Assembly (NCBI GenBank): GCA_037367405.1
Contig: JAZKJV010008266.1
Location: 434,001-498,000 of the forward strand
DNA from: Ottelia alismoides
Lineage: Eukaryota; Streptophyta; Magnoliopsida; Alismatales; Hydrocharitaceae
Reading direction: 5' to 3'
DNA length: 64,000 nt
The translations under genes were made by a program, and so were the position numbers. The notes below the pieces were generated by a model, which saw nothing but the letters and a program-made list of their open reading frames with translations, did not search any database and had not been told where the DNA came from. This document shows, one piece after another, positions 44,815-57,110 of the stretch; position 1 is the first letter of the stretch; each line of letters opens with the position of its first letter.

Positions 44815-45535
44815 GGTTTGGTTGGTACTGTAGAGAAACTCCCAATTGTTCTCATTCATGTCCCAAGCCTAGACTTTAGGGTTAAAGATCTATCAAGTCC
44901 CTTAGTCAATGGATCTATCGTCTTGTCTTTGGATCCAACAAAATCCACAGCTAACACTCCTCGAGACATCAAATCTCTTAACATCTTAAGTCTGATTTGT
45001 ATGTGTCTTCTCATTTCCGATTGAACTTTGAACTATTAATCTTGGTAATTGTGGTCATGTTATCACAATGTACCGAGATTGCAGGAACTAGCTGACCTAC
45101 CAAGGGAACTTCAGAGAGAAGTTCACTTAGCCATTCGGTCTAAATTATAATGGTGTCCAAAGAACACAACTCAACCTCAAAGGTAAACCGAGCTAGAATG
45201 GTTTGCTTTACAGATATCCGGGAGACTACACTACCTCCAAGGTTAAAGACATACCCAGTAACACCATTACTCTCAGACTCCTCTATTTTCCCTATCTAGC
45301 TTCCATTACTATATCCTTCTAGTACAGATGGATATCTACTATAATGCAAACTAAGGGAAATAGTTTCCTTCAAGTACTTCAGTACTCGATCCAGAGCCTC
45401 CCAGTGAGTACGGTCAAGACAACAAGTGTATCTATTCAGCTTTCCAAAAGAGAATGAGATATCGGGGCTCACGCAGTTTACAAGATACATTAAGCTTCCT
45501 ATCACTTGTGAATATATTAGCTGAGCTAAAGGTAC
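44815..45535 (-). pseudogene. pol: Copia RNase H, unit II
   Basis: Frame 45505-45296 starts MIGSLMYLVNCVSPDISFS and ends YSNGS, where the catalytic Asp of YSDAS is Asn, followed by TAG instead of Trp. Beyond it, SVKQTILARFTFEVELC-like and GVLAVDFVGSKDKT residues are readable to about 44880. It is the C-terminal end of the pol polyprotein. Confidence 0.85.
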
Positions 45536-46370
45536 TCAACTTTTATTTTTAAACAATATTTTGGATGAATCAAAAGGAGTGTTTATAGCTTCGCAGACTT
45601 GATATTCAAATTTCTCTAGTACCTTCTCGACATAGTGAGATTGAGAAACTACGATCCCATCAACTGACCTTGTAAGTTTGAGACCCAAGATCACATCCAC
45701 AACACCAATGTCCTTCATCTCAAACTTGCTACTTACGAATTCTTTAGTCTCATTAATAATCCTCATATGCGATCCAAACAACAATATATCATCAACATAC
45801 ATGCAAAAGATAATACACTCATCACCTTTCACCTTGGAATAGACACACTATCAGATTCATGAATCTTAAAGCCACATGGCAAAATAGTTTTGTCAAAATT
45901 TTCATGCCATTGCTTTGGTGCTTGTTTCAATCCGAAACGGGATTTAACAAGCTTGCGAATCTTTCCCTCATTCCCAGGAGTCACAAGCCCATCAGATTGA
46001 TCCATATGGATCTCCTCCTCAAGATCGCCATGCAAGAAGGTGGTCTTCACATCCATCTGGTGGATAGAGATATCATATACAGAAACCAATGCTATGAGCA
46101 TACGAATTATTGTCATCCTAGTCACATGGGAATACGTATCAAAATAATCGATACCTTCCTTTTGCCTAAAGCCCTTGGCAACTAATATGGCTTTATACTT
46201 TTCAATTGATCCGTTAGGCCTAAGCTTTCTCTTAAACATCCATTTGCACCCAATAGTAGATCATCCTTTGGTAAATCAACCAATTCCCAAGTTCCATTAG
46301 CCATAATGGAATCCATCTCAGATTTGGTGGCTTCTGTCCATTGTTTTGCTTCTGATGAAGCCATGGCTTC
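45536..46370 (-). pseudogene. pol: Copia reverse transcriptase, unit II
   Basis: Frames 46364-46182, 46239-45829 and 45832-45536 give, in order, MASSEAKQWTEATKSEMDSI, FKRKLRPNGSIEKYKAILVA, HQMDVKTTFLHGDLEEEIHM, GLKQAPKQWHENFDK, CMYVDDILLFGSHMR (YVDD kept) and VILGLKLTRSVDGIVVSQS. This is nearly the whole Copia RT, with two frameshifts, one at about 46240 and one at about 45832. Confidence 0.93.
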
Positions 46371-47430
46371 CTTATATCTTGGTGGATCTCCCTCGATCTG
46401 GTAGACAACAAAGTCACTACCAATCCTTGGCTATCCGAGGTCATTTACTCCTCATTGGCTTAATTTCTTCTGAAATGTCATTGGGTTCAAGTTGAGTCTC
46501 AACTTCACATTCGATATCCTTTCCACTTGATATTGATAAAATCCTGATCTGGAGGCAACATCATTGGTCAGATTCTGCGGAATCCCAGTCTTCATAGGGA
46601 AGACATCCTCAAATAAGGTAGCATCACGGAGTTCAACATTAGTGTTGACATCTATGTCCGGTATCTCAGATCGAATTACCAAGAACCTATATGCATAGCT
46701 GGTTTCCAAGTAACCTAAAAAGACAACATCAATAGTTTTAGGACCTAGCTTCTTTATCTTGTGTTCTGGGACTAAAACCTTAACAATGTGGCCCCACAAT
46801 TCGAGATACTTTAAGTTTGGTTTCCTGTTTCTCCAAAATTCAAAAGGACACTTTTCCATATGTCTTGGAGGGACCCTATTCAGAATATGACAAGCTGTAT
46901 TCAAGGCCACTCCCCACATATAGGTTGGAAGTTCAGAATTCTTTAAGAGAGCATTGATCATGTCAGTTAAGAATCTATTTTTCCGTTCTGCTATCCCATT
47001 AGATTGTGGTGAATATGGAGTAGTTACTTCAATAACTATGCCAATTGCATTTTTCATCAAACAAGTTAGAGGTCTATTCACCTCATCTATCTGACCTCAG
47101 GCTTTTAAGCACTTTTCCTTTTTGTGTTTCAGCCTCATTCTTAACTATAAGAAATTTTCCTAAGGCTTCATCCTTTGTTTTTATAAGATGCACATAACAG
47201 TATCTACTACCATCATCTATAAAGGTGATAAAGTATTTCTTATTGTCTCGGGTCAACACACAATTAAACTCACAGATATCCCTGTGCACTAGATCAAGAT
47301 CTCACTATCTCTAGAGACAGATTGAAAAGGCTTCCTAGGTATCTTAGCTTGCAGACAAATTTCACATTTTTGAGTTTTATCAATAGTAAGTTTACGGATC
47401 AACTCTAACTTCATCATTCTTTTAATTGAA
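46371..47430 (-). pseudogene. pol: Copia integrase, unit II
   Basis: Frame 47289-47083 has MHRDICEFNCVLTRDNKKYF, where the first catalytic Asp is in RDICEF, and closes with the SDR of the second motif. Frame 47081-46452 (209 residues) follows with TTPYSPQSNGIAERKNRFLT (catalytic Glu in AERKN kept), LPTYMWGVALNTACHILNRV and GYLETSYAYRFLV. It is the longest surviving Copia frame in the array. A frameshift separates the two parts, and the zinc-binding region lies at about 47350-47430. Confidence 0.92.
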
Positions 47431-48772
47431 TTTAAGTTCACATGTCCCAATCCACTTCACAAGATTCTAGATTATTAACTACATGAGACACATAATTAGA
47501 ACATTCAGAATTGAAAACTTTCATTGCACTAATGTTTACTGAATTACATCTAATTCTAAACAAAAAAACAAAATATGCCAGATAGCCTTTTCCATAAAAA
47601 ATACCATGTCTCAGAATGCCAACTTTATTGCATTTAAAGTTCAATTCAAAACCATTTCCAACTAAAATAGAGCAAGATAAAACATTCTTCTTGATGTCAG
47701 GAACATGCAGCACCTTGTGGAACATCCAGACACGTCAAGAGGAGAACCTCAAGTTGACTTGTCCTGACCCGAGCACCATCGTCGCAGAATTGTTCCCCAT
47801 CTTTACAGTCCCACCACTGCAGGTCTGATAAGAAAAAAATAAATTTCTGTCAGAATAAATATTTATATTGGATCCCGTATCCACGTGTAACTCGTTTGGA
47901 TCATGAATATAGTATAGTTCAGGTTTTACAGAGACGTACCCCTCACTAGCCCCAAGTCTCGCGGTGATCATATTCACTTGTGGACTCCCATCTGCAGCCT
48001 TTGGTTGAGCCTTTAAGGACGGACAGTTCTTCTTTTAATGGTCAACCCGATTACAGTGTCAGCAGCGTTTATTCTTTGCCTTTTTTAAGATCTTGTCCTT
48101 TGGTTTCATTTTATTGTTGGTACTACCCTTTCTCTTTTTATCTTTGCCCTTTGAGGTAATGAAATTGACTTTTGCCTAAACATCAACAGGGACAATAGGC
48201 TTTTGTTTCATGGGTTCCTCCTTTATGGCGATTTCCATCATCAAGTCATCCATAGAAATTTTCCTAATTTTGTATTTCTATAATGCACAGGACCTAAACC
48301 TTCTCTAAAAGTTTTATTTCAACATCTTCTAACCCATGTAGAAGGAGTAAAAACCTGTGTGCCTGTTCAGAAAATGACTTCCCTTTATCTACGAAAAACT
48401 TCAAGAATTTGGTGATAGAGTAGTTCTCAATATCGAGATCATCGGTATTATACTTCCGATCCTAGTCTTCCCATAGCCCCTTCACAGTCTGCATAGACGA
48501 ATAGTATACATCAAACAACGTATTGGACAAAGCCAACAAGATGCAATCATGACATATACGATCTCGTTCCTTCCACGATGATTGCGCCTTCTGGTTATCG
48601 AGTGTGGGGTTTTCTATTTCGACCGTAGGACAATCGGTTCAAACATATAGATTAATCATATGGTGGTTAACCAGATCTTCATGTGTTGTTGCCAACACTT
48701 GAAATTTTGACCCCTTAATTTTTCCGACATACACGTCATATCTACCCACGATTTAAACACCACTTCCGTCAT
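47431..48772 (-). pseudogene. gag: Copia gag and protease, unit II
   Basis: From ATG 48772, pieces of a Copia gag are readable (MCMSEKLRGQNFKCWQQHMK at about 48735-48675), then the zinc knuckle near 48055 with a TGA before HCNRV. Frame 47977-47735 is the protease with an intact Asp-Thr-Gly (HVDTGSNINIYSDRNLF); frame 47725-47438 is the following linker (VLHVPDIKKNVLSCSILVGN). Several shifts make it inactive. Confidence 0.85.
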
Positions 48773-49129
48773 GGTTTTAAAATTGGTTCCCGATATCCTC
48801 TCTAAAATTTTTGCAAACAGGATCAAAAGTACGGCATATACATAATAATATTCGATAAGATCATTATGAGTCAATGCATTATAGATTAATGAAAGTATAA
48901 TCAAGCATTTCCGATTCATATGATTATTAGGATATGCATGCAGGAACCAATAAAACCAAAGGTTAACCATTTTCATTATTCAGAATAAATCAATTGGGCA
49001 AGATCTAGGAAAGACAAAGTTATAAACACATTGCAGCAAACAAAATGATAAACACATTAGATTAGAAATCCCTGAAAGCGTCCACGGAATGGACTGTCCT
49101 CAGAGAGGATATCACCGCCACAATACCGA

Positions 49130-49828
49130 TGCGTAGGGTCTGGCAATCCGCTCTGAGGATACAACGATAAGACCATCCTCGAAAGTACCTTAGAGAACTA
49201 CTGCAGCCAACAAAGAAGAATGTTCATCATCGAGAATTGAAGAACAAATCAGGGAGAAGGAAGAAGAGTTTTTCTTCTGAGCGATCAAAAGTCAACGTTA
49301 GGGAGGGTTATAAAAATAGGCTTGCATTCCCTAGCATGCGATGCTTTCCATTTTCCAAATATACCCATCAATAGGCATGTCTCTTCGGATTTTGAAACCA
49401 CGGCTAAAACGAGTTGTTTGGGTCGAGTCAGATTCCCATTGCAGTTGAATCCAAATTAATCCATATGATTAACTTAATTGACCTACCAAATGAAACCCAC
49501 AACAAAAGTATCGAGATCCGAGATGAAGGGACTCTCTCGAGCCGGAGCTAGAGACGGAGCGGAGCGGAGCATGCACGCATGTGGTACTCCTTTCCTCCTC
49601 TCTACTATTGTTACAAGAGCTTGGGGTACGAACTCATATATAAGCCAACCAAAAGTTTAGAAATACTAGTTTTGGTACTAAACTTTCACCCATAACTCTC
49701 CTTTCAAATTTGAGAATTCCCAACTTTCCCTCCAAGCCATTTGGTTTCCCAATTGCAACCAAATTAACTCTTTTGTAATTGCATAGGATTTCTAATCAAA
49801 AGCCTAATTACATACTTTGAATACAACA
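49130..49828 (-). repeat. Copia LTR 2
   Basis: 699 bp, starting TGTTGTATTCAAAGT and ending CCTACGCA on the minus strand, with CGGTATTGTGG following at the primer position. The sense TATA candidate, TTATATATGAGTTC, is near 49640. 49829-50343 is the non-coding end of unit III, where the polypurine tract is weakened (ATATGGGAT). Confidence 0.88.
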
Positions 49829-50343
49829 ATCCCATATGAATTCACTAATTTGAAAAAGAGATTCAAATATAGTTGAAAGACATCGTTCGGCTCCCATATT
49901 TTTTTTAATAAAGTTAACTTCTAGTTTGAACCTTACCCGAGTTTACTACTTTAACTTTAATAAGAACGAAGTGAACTACGTCTTGAACTTCAGACCTTGG
50001 TGTTAAATTATACAGTAGAAACAACAAAGTGTCGTTCTTGATACAATCTTCAGGGTTGGTGATCTTGAAAGGTCATGCATCCATTTTCTGTTTCATGAGT
50101 GTGTTCAGGAAAGACTCTCTTCTTTTAACTGCGGCCCACATTAAAACTCTCATAAGTGGCATTCTCCAAGGATGCACTGATAACATCCTGCCCAATGGCT
50201 TGAACCCATTTAGAGCCTACACTCTTCCTAAACGTGCAGTTTATATGACATTCAGCCTTTCAGGGATAAGACACTCATGCATAAGCATTAGAATTAAGAA
50301 TGCCAACAATTTCTCCAAACATCTAGTTATTACCACATTGAAC

Positions 50344-51003
50344 CTACTTTATGGGATCTCCACTCAGATAGGTTGGGTTGGTTTTGTAGAGAAACTCCCA
50401 ATGGGTGACAAAAGATCTATCAAGTCCCTTAGTCATTGGATTTAGCGTGTTGTCTTTGGATCCAACAAAATCCACAGCCAACACTCCTCGAGACACCAAA
50501 TCCCTTAAGGTCTTAAGTCTGATTTCTATGTGTCTTCTCATTTTCTGATTGAACTTTGAACTATAATCTTGACAATTTTTGTCATGTTATCATAATGTAT
50601 CGAGTTTAAGAAACTAGCCCAAAGCATACAACTGAATCTCAAAGGTAAACTGAGCTAGAATGGTCTGCTTTACAGACCTCCAGAAGATTACACTGCCTCC
50701 TAGAGTAAATACATACCCAGTAACACCATTACTCCCAGAATCCTCTATTTTCCCTTTCTAGCTTGCATTACTATATCCTTCTAGTACATACAGATATCTA
50801 CTATAATGCAAACTAAGGGAAATAGTTCCCTTCAAGTACTTCAGTACTTGATCTAGAGCCTCTCAGTGAGTACGGTTAGGACAAAAAGTGTATCTACTCA
50901 GCTATTCAACTGAGAATGAAATATCAGGTCTCGTGCAGTTTGCAAGATACATTAAGCTTCCTATCACTTGTGAATACCTTAGCTGAGCTAAAGGTACTCA
51001 ACT
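50344..51003 (-). pseudogene. pol: Copia RNase H, unit III
   Basis: It ends with frame 50541-50344 (MRRHIEIRLKTLRDLVSRGV, LAVDFVGSKDNTLNPMTKGL). The catalytic region near 50775 reads YSNAS followed by TAG, the same Trp-to-stop change as in units II and IV. About 100 bp between the two parts are shortened relative to units IV and V. Confidence 0.82.
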
Positions 51004-51870
51004 TTTATTTTAAAACAATATTTTGGATGAATCAAAAGAAGTACTAACATCTTTGCAGTCTTGATATCTAAATTTCTCAAGTACCTTCTCGACATGGTGA
51101 GATTGAGAAACTACGATCTCATCAACTAACCCTGTAAGTTTGAGACCCAAGATCACATGCGCAACACCCATGTCCTTCATCTCAAACTTGTTGCTTACAA
51201 ATACTTTAGTCTCATTAATAATCCTCATATGTGATACAAACAACAATATATCATCAACATATAGGCAAAAGATAATACACTCACCACCTTTCACCTTGGA
51301 ATTGACACACTTATCGGATTCATGAACCTTAAAGCCACATGACAAAATAGTTTTGTCAAAAATTTGATGTCATTGCTTTAGTTCTTGTTTCAATCCAAAA
51401 AGGGATTTAACAAACTTGCAAAGCTTTCCCTCATTCTCAGAAGTCACAAGCCCATCAGGTTGATCCATATAGGTCTCCTCATGAAGATCACCGTGCAAAA
51501 AGGTGGTCTTCACATCCATCTAGTGGATAGAGATATCATATACAGAAGCCAATGCTATGAGCATCCGAATTGTGGTCATCCTAGTCACATGGGAATAGGT
51601 ATCAAAATAATCGATACCTTCCTTTTGCCTAAACCCTTGGCAACTAATCTGGCTTTATACTTTTCAATTGATCCGTCAGGCCTAAGCTTTCTCTTAAACA
51701 TCCTTTTGCACCCAATGGTAGAGCATCCTTTGGGTAAATCAACCAATTCCCAAGTTCCATTAGCCATAATGGAATCCATATCAGATTTGACGGTTTCCTT
51801 CCATTGTTTTGCTTTAGATGAAGCCATGACTTCCTTGTTGCTAGATGGATCACCCTCGATCTGGTAGAAA
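51004..51870 (-). pseudogene. pol: Copia reverse transcriptase, unit III
   Basis: Frames 51827-51585 and 51345-51010 give MASSKAKQWKETVKSDMDSI, FKRKLRPDGSIEKYKARLVA, MSCGFKVHESDKCVNSKVKG and CLYVDDILLFVSHMR (YVDD kept). A TAG replaces Gln before MDVK (51521-51523), as in unit I but not II or IV. A shift lies near 51600. Confidence 0.9.
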
Positions 51871-52900
51871 ACAAAGTCACTACCCAGATCCTTGGCTATC
51901 CGAGGTCGTTTACTCCTCCTTGGCTCAATTTCTTATGAAATGTCATTGGGTTCATGTTGAGTCTTAACCCCACATTCGTTACCCTTTCCACTTGATCAGG
52001 AATAGATCCTGATGTGGAGGCAACATCATTGGTCAGATTTTGAGGATTCCTAGTCTTCATAGGGAAGACATCCTCAAAGAAGGTAGCATCACAGAGTTCA
52101 ACAATAGTGTTGACATCTATGCCCGGTATCTCGGACTGAATTACCAAGAACCTATATGCTTCCCTGGTTTCCAAGTAACCTAAAAAGACAACATCAATAA
52201 TTTTAGTACCTAGCTTCTTTCTCTTGTGTTCTGTGACCAAAACCTTAGCATCACAACCCCACACTTTGAGATACTTTATGCTTGGTTTCCTATTTCTTGA
52301 AAATTCAAAAGGACACTTTTCCATATGTCTTGTAGGGACCCTATTAAGAATATGAGAAGCCATATTCAAGGCCACTCCCCACATATTGGTTGGAAGTCGA
52401 AAACTCTTTAGGAGAGCATTGATCATGTCAGTTAAGGTCCTATTTTTTTTCGTTCTGCTACCCATTAGATTGTGGTGAATATGGAGCAGTAACTTCAAGA
52501 AATATGTGAATTTCATTTTTCATCAAACAAGGTTGAGGTCTATTCACCTCATCTATCCGACCTTAGACGTTTAAGCACTTTTCCTATTTGTGTCCCAGCC
52601 TCATTCTTAAATATAAGAAATTTATCTAAGGCTTCATCCTTGATTTTTATAAGATACACATAACAATATCTACTACCATCATCTATAAAGGTGATAAAGT
52701 ATTTCTTATTGTCTCAGGTCAAAACACCATTAAACTCACAGATATCTGTGTGCACTAGATCCAAGATCTCACTATCTCTAGAAACAGACTGAAAAGATTT
52801 CCTAGGTGTCTTAGCTTGCACACAAATTTTACATTTTTGAGTTTTATCAATAGTGTGATTAGGGATCAAATCTAACTTTATCATTCATTTAATTGAATTT
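51871..52900 (-). pseudogene. pol: Copia integrase, unit III
   Basis: Frame 52516-51896 (206 residues) covers the C-terminal half: LTDMINALLKSFRLPTNMWG, HILNRVPTRHMEKCPFEF, KKLGTKIIDVVFLGYLETRE. The catalytic Glu region upstream is damaged by insertions in a T run at 52445. The first catalytic motif lies near 52745, and the zinc-binding cysteines near 52830. Confidence 0.88.
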
Positions 52901-53156
52901 AAGTTTAAATGTCCCAATCCACCATTCCACAAATCACAAGATTCTAGATTATTAACTACACGAGACACGGAATTAGAACATTCAAAATTCAAAACAATCA
53001 TTGCATCAATGTTTATTGAACCACTTCTAAGTTCACAAGTCCCGATCCACCAGGCCACAAATCACAAGATTCTATATTATTATCTACATGAGACACAGAA
53101 TTAGAACATTCAGAATTCAAAACATTCATTGCACCAATGTTTACTGAATCACATCT
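52901..53156 (-). repeat. 128-bp tandem duplication in unit III
   Basis: 52901-53028 and 53029-53156 are adjacent copies of a segment found once in units II and IV (AAGTTCACATGTCCCAATCC...). It lies in the linker between protease and integrase. The copies differ at about a tenth of positions, so the duplication is not recent. Confidence 0.85.
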
Positions 53157-54209
53157 AATTCTAAACAACAAATCAAAATCTGCCCGATAGCCTTTTCCAT
53201 AAAAATGCAATGTCTCAGAATGACAACTTTATTACATTTAAAGTTCAATTTAAAACCATTTCCAACTAAAATAGAGCTAGATAAAATATTCTTCTTGATG
53301 TCAATATCATGCAACACCTTGTGCAACATCCAGACACGTCCGGAGGAGAATCTCAAGTTGACTTGTCTTGACCCTAACATCATAGATGAAGAATTATTTC
53401 CCATCTTCACAGTCCCACCATTCCAGGTCTGATAAGAACAAAATAAATTTCTGTCAGAATAAATAATTACATTGGACCCCGTATCCACGAGCAACTTATT
53501 TATATAATGAATATTGTATAGTTCAGGTTTACAGAGACATACCCCTCGCTAGCCCCAAGTCCCGTAGTAATCATATACACTTGTGGACTCCCATCTGCAG
53601 CCTTAGGTTGAGCCTTTAAGGACTGACAATCCTTGTTCCAATGGCCAACCTGATTATGGAGCCAGCAGGATTTATTCTTTGCCTTTTTTGGATCTTGTCC
53701 TTTGGTTTCATTTTATTGTTGTTATTACCCATCCCTTTTTATCTTTGCCCTTTGAGGTCATGACATTGACTTTAGCCTGAACGTCAACAACGACAATAGG
53801 CTTTTGTTTCCTATGTTCCCTTCGGCAATGGAAAATTTCAAGAACTTGGACACGGAGTATTTTTCAATACTTAGATCCTCGGTATTACTTCTGATCCAAG
53901 TCTTCCCATAGCCCCTTTGTAGTATGCATAGATGAACAATATACAACAAACAACGTGTTGGACAGATCCATCAAGATGCAACCATGACATATACAATATC
54001 GTTCCTTCCACACGGATTGCACCTTCTGGCTATCGGGTGTGGGGTTTTCTTTTTTCCACCGTGGGACAATCGGTTTCAAGTATAGAGATTAATCTTATGG
54101 TGGTTAACCAGATCTTCATGTGTTGTTGCCAAGGCTTGAAATTTTAACTACCGAATTTTTTCGGCATACCCGCCATATCCCTCCACGAATAAAACATCGT
54201 TTCCGACAT
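53157..54209 (-). pseudogene. gag: Copia gag and protease, unit III
   Basis: Gag starts at ATG 54209 in homology; frame 54079-53885 holds ENPTPDSQKVQSVWKERYCI and TTKGLWEDLDQK, and frame 53949-53758 holds IEKYSVSKFLKFSIAEGN. A deletion of roughly 0.3 kb removes the middle of gag between about 53810 and 53830 (units II and IV carry a GLEDAEMKLPEKFL-type stretch there). Protease frame 53494-53141 keeps VDTGSNVIIYSDRNLF. Confidence 0.83.
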
Positions 54210-54566
54210 GGTTTTAAAATCGGTTCCCAATATGCTCTCTAAGATTGTTGCAAACATCATAAAAAATACAGCATATACAAAAAAAATATTCGGTAAGATC
54301 ATTATGAATCAATGCATTACAGATTAATGAAAGTATAATCAAGCATTTCCGATTCAAATGATATCAAGATATGCACACATGAATTAATAAAATCAAAGGT
54401 TAACCATTTCCATTATTCGTAATAAATCAATAGGGCAAGATCCAAGAAAGACAAAGTTATAAACACATTGCAACAAACAAAACGATTAAACAGATTAGAC
54501 TAAAAATCACTGAAGCATCCATGGAATGGAATGTCCTTAGAGAGGATATCACCTCTACAATACCAG

Positions 54567-55297
54567 TACGTATGGTTTGGCAATCTGCTCCCAGGATACA
54601 TTAACACATGGTCTTCTTCTGCGCACACTAATAAGACCGTCCTCAAAAGTACCTCAGAGAACTACTGCAGCCAATGAAGAAGAATAGTCATCTGCAAGAG
54701 CAGAAGAATAGATCAGGGAGAAGGAAGAAGAGTTTTTCTTCTAAGGGATGAAAAGACAGCGTCGGGGAGGGCTTATAAAAAGAGGCTTGCGTGCCCTAGC
54801 GAGTGGTGCTTTCTGTTTTCTGAAAATACCCCTCAATGGGGATGTCTCTTCAAATTCCGAAACCTCGTCTAAAACGAGCCATTTGGGTCGAGTCATATTC
54901 CCATTGCAATCGAATCCAAAATAACCCGTATGATTAACTTAATCGACCTACAAAATGAAACCCACAGCAAGAGTATCGAGATCCGAGATCCGAATTGACT
55001 CTCCCGAGCTGGAGCCTGAGCCAGAGACAGAGCGGAGCATGCGTGCATGTGTGGTCCTCCATTCCTCTTCTCTACTATTGATACACGAGCTTGGGGTGTG
55101 AACTCATATATAAGCAATCGAAAGTTTAGAAATATTAGATGTGGTACTAAACTTTCACCCATAACTCTCCTTTCAAATTTGGGAATTCGTAACTTTCCCT
55201 ACAAGCTATTTGGTTTCCCAATTGCAACCAAATTAACTCCTATGTAATTGCATAGGTTTTCTAATCAAAAGCCTAATTACATACTTTAAATATAACA
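54567..55297 (-). repeat. Copia LTR 3
   Basis: 731 bp. On the minus strand it starts TGTTATATTTAAAGT, directly after the polypurine tract GTGGGGGAT (55298-55306), and ends CATACGTA just before CTGGTATTGTA. The sense TATA candidate, TTATATATGAG, is near 55110. A plus-strand TTATAAAAAGAGG at about 54774 gives an antisense TATA as well. Confidence 0.88.
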
Positions 55298-55504
55298 ATC
55301 CCCCACGAATTCACCAGTTTGAAAAAGAGATTCAAAAAGAGTTAAAAGATCTTTCGCATGCCACACTTTGCTTTCAGTATAGGTACCTTCTGGTTTGAAC
55401 CTCTACCCGATTTTACTACTTTCACTTTAACATGAACCAAGTGAACTACGTCTTGATTTTCAGACCTTGGTGTTAAAGTATATGGTAGAAACAACAAAGT
55501 GTTG

Positions 55505-55512
55505 TTCTTGGT
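55505..55512. repeat. hAT target duplication, left copy
   Basis: TTCTTGGT. The right copy is TTATTGGT at 56093-56100 (7 of 8). Confidence 0.85.
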
Positions 55513-56092
55513 TAGGACTGTTAGGAAAGCTTGAGCTTGATGAGCTCAACTCGAGCTCGGTTCGTTAAGGGCTCACGAGCCAGACTCAAAACCTTAATGA
55601 GCCCAAGCTCGAGTTGGGTTTTATGGCTCGTTAGCTTATCGAGTCGAGTCTGGGTTTGGCGTTGTTCAACTTGGAAACTCGACTCGATAACTTATTTCCC
55701 CTCTTAATAAAAAATTGAAAACATATATACTGAAACTTCCACATTGAGTTTGATATAAAATAAAGGTTAAACATTTTGCTTGCCCAAAAAGCTATAGAAA
55801 AGAGTATAAAAAATCATAGTTACTATGGCATTTGCATAATTTAATGTATAAAATGGAACAATGACTCGTTAAGAGGTTCATGAGCCTGTTCATTTTGAGG
55901 CTTGTGAGCCAGCTCAGAAACTCGTGGCTTGATAAGAGGCTCGTGAGTCAGCTCGAACTCGACGAGTTTGAGTTCGAGTTGGTAATACAGGGCTCGACCC
56001 TTATCAAGCTCGAGTTTGAGCCTTAGGTTTCTTATCGAGTTCGAGTCTGAGTTGAGGCCAACTCGGCTCGTTGAACTCGATAGACACCCCTA
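55513..56092. mobile_element. 580-bp hAT-type MITE
   Basis: The ends are TAGGACTGT and, reverse-complemented, TAGGGGTGT, the usual start of plant hAT MITEs, and the interior consists of GAGCTCGAGCTCG-type palindromic phrases. An 8-bp duplication flanks it. The three sister units have an uninterrupted TTCTTG-T-CAATCTTC-GGGTT at the same point (44490, 50035, 61610), an empty-site control. It has no transposase frame. It inserted after the array formed, or at least after this unit separated from the others. Confidence 0.93.
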
Positions 56093-56100
56093 TTATTGGT
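56093..56100. repeat. hAT target duplication, right copy
   Basis: TTATTGGT. One base differs from the left copy at 55505-55512. Confidence 0.85.
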
Positions 56101-56420
56101 AGAATATTCAGGGTTGGTGCTCTTCAAAGGACGTGCACCCTTATCCTGTTTCATGAGTGTGTTCAGGAAAGACCCTCTTCCTTTAACTATGGCCTATATT
56201 AACACTCACATAGGTGGTGTTCTTCAAGGATACACTGCTAACATCCTGCCCAAAGGCTTGAACCCGTTCATAGCCTACATTCTTCCTAAATTTGTAGTTT
56301 ACATGGCACTCAACTTTCAGGGATAAGACACTCATGCATAATCATTAGAATTAAGAGTGCCAACCAGTTATCCAAACAACTTGTTATTATCACAATGAAC
56401 CTACTTTGTGGGATCTCCAC

Positions 56421-57110
56421 TTAGATAGGTTGGGTTGCTACTGTAGATGAACTCCCAGTGGGTCTTAGTCCCAACCCAAGCCTAGACTTTAGGACTAAAG
56501 ATCTATCAAGTCCCTTAGTCGATGGATCTGCCATGTTGTCTTTGGATCCAACAAAATCCACAATCAACACTCCTCGAGACACCAAATCCCTTAACATCTT
56601 AAGTCCGATTTGTATGTGTCCTCTCGTTTTCTTATTGAACTTTAAACTCTTGATCTTGGCAATTGTGGTCATGTTATGACAATGTACCGAAATTGCAGGA
56701 ACTGACTAACCTATCATGGGAATTTCATAAAGAAGTTCCCTTAGCCATTCGACCTCAATTAGTTTTGTGTCCAAAGCACACGACTCAGTATCAAAGGTAG
56801 ACCGAGCTATAATGGTATTCTTTACAGACCTCCAAGAGACTGCTCCTCCTCCAAGAGTAAGGACGTACCCAGTAACACCATTACTCCTAGACTCCTCTAT
56901 TTTCCCTATCTAGCTCGCATCACTATATCCTTCTATTACAGATGGATATCTACCATAATGCAAACTAAGGGAAATGGTTCCATTCAAGTACAATATAACT
57001 ACTATATCTACTCATCTTTGCAACCGAGAATGAGATATCAGGTCTCGTGCAGTTTGCAAGATACATTAAGCTTCCTATCACTTGTGAATACCTTAGCAGA
57101 GCTACATGTA
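56421..57110 (-). pseudogene. pol: Copia RNase H, unit IV
   Basis: Frame 56672-56421 gives the C-terminal part (HIQIGLKMLRDLVSRGVLIV, DFVGSKDNMADPSTKGLDRS). The catalytic region near 56920 reads YSDAS, with Asp kept (unlike units II, III and V), followed by TAG. The N-terminal part is fused to the RT frame (IGSLMYLANCTRPDISFSVA) ending at 56965. 56101-56420 is the non-coding 3' end of the unit. Confidence 0.87.

Noticed and set aside
44485..45024. 179-residue plus-strand frame (and similar ones at 50029, 56096 and 61571)
   Set aside because: It is antisense to the Copia 3' tract and RNase H. The similar frames in other units reflect repeat homology.
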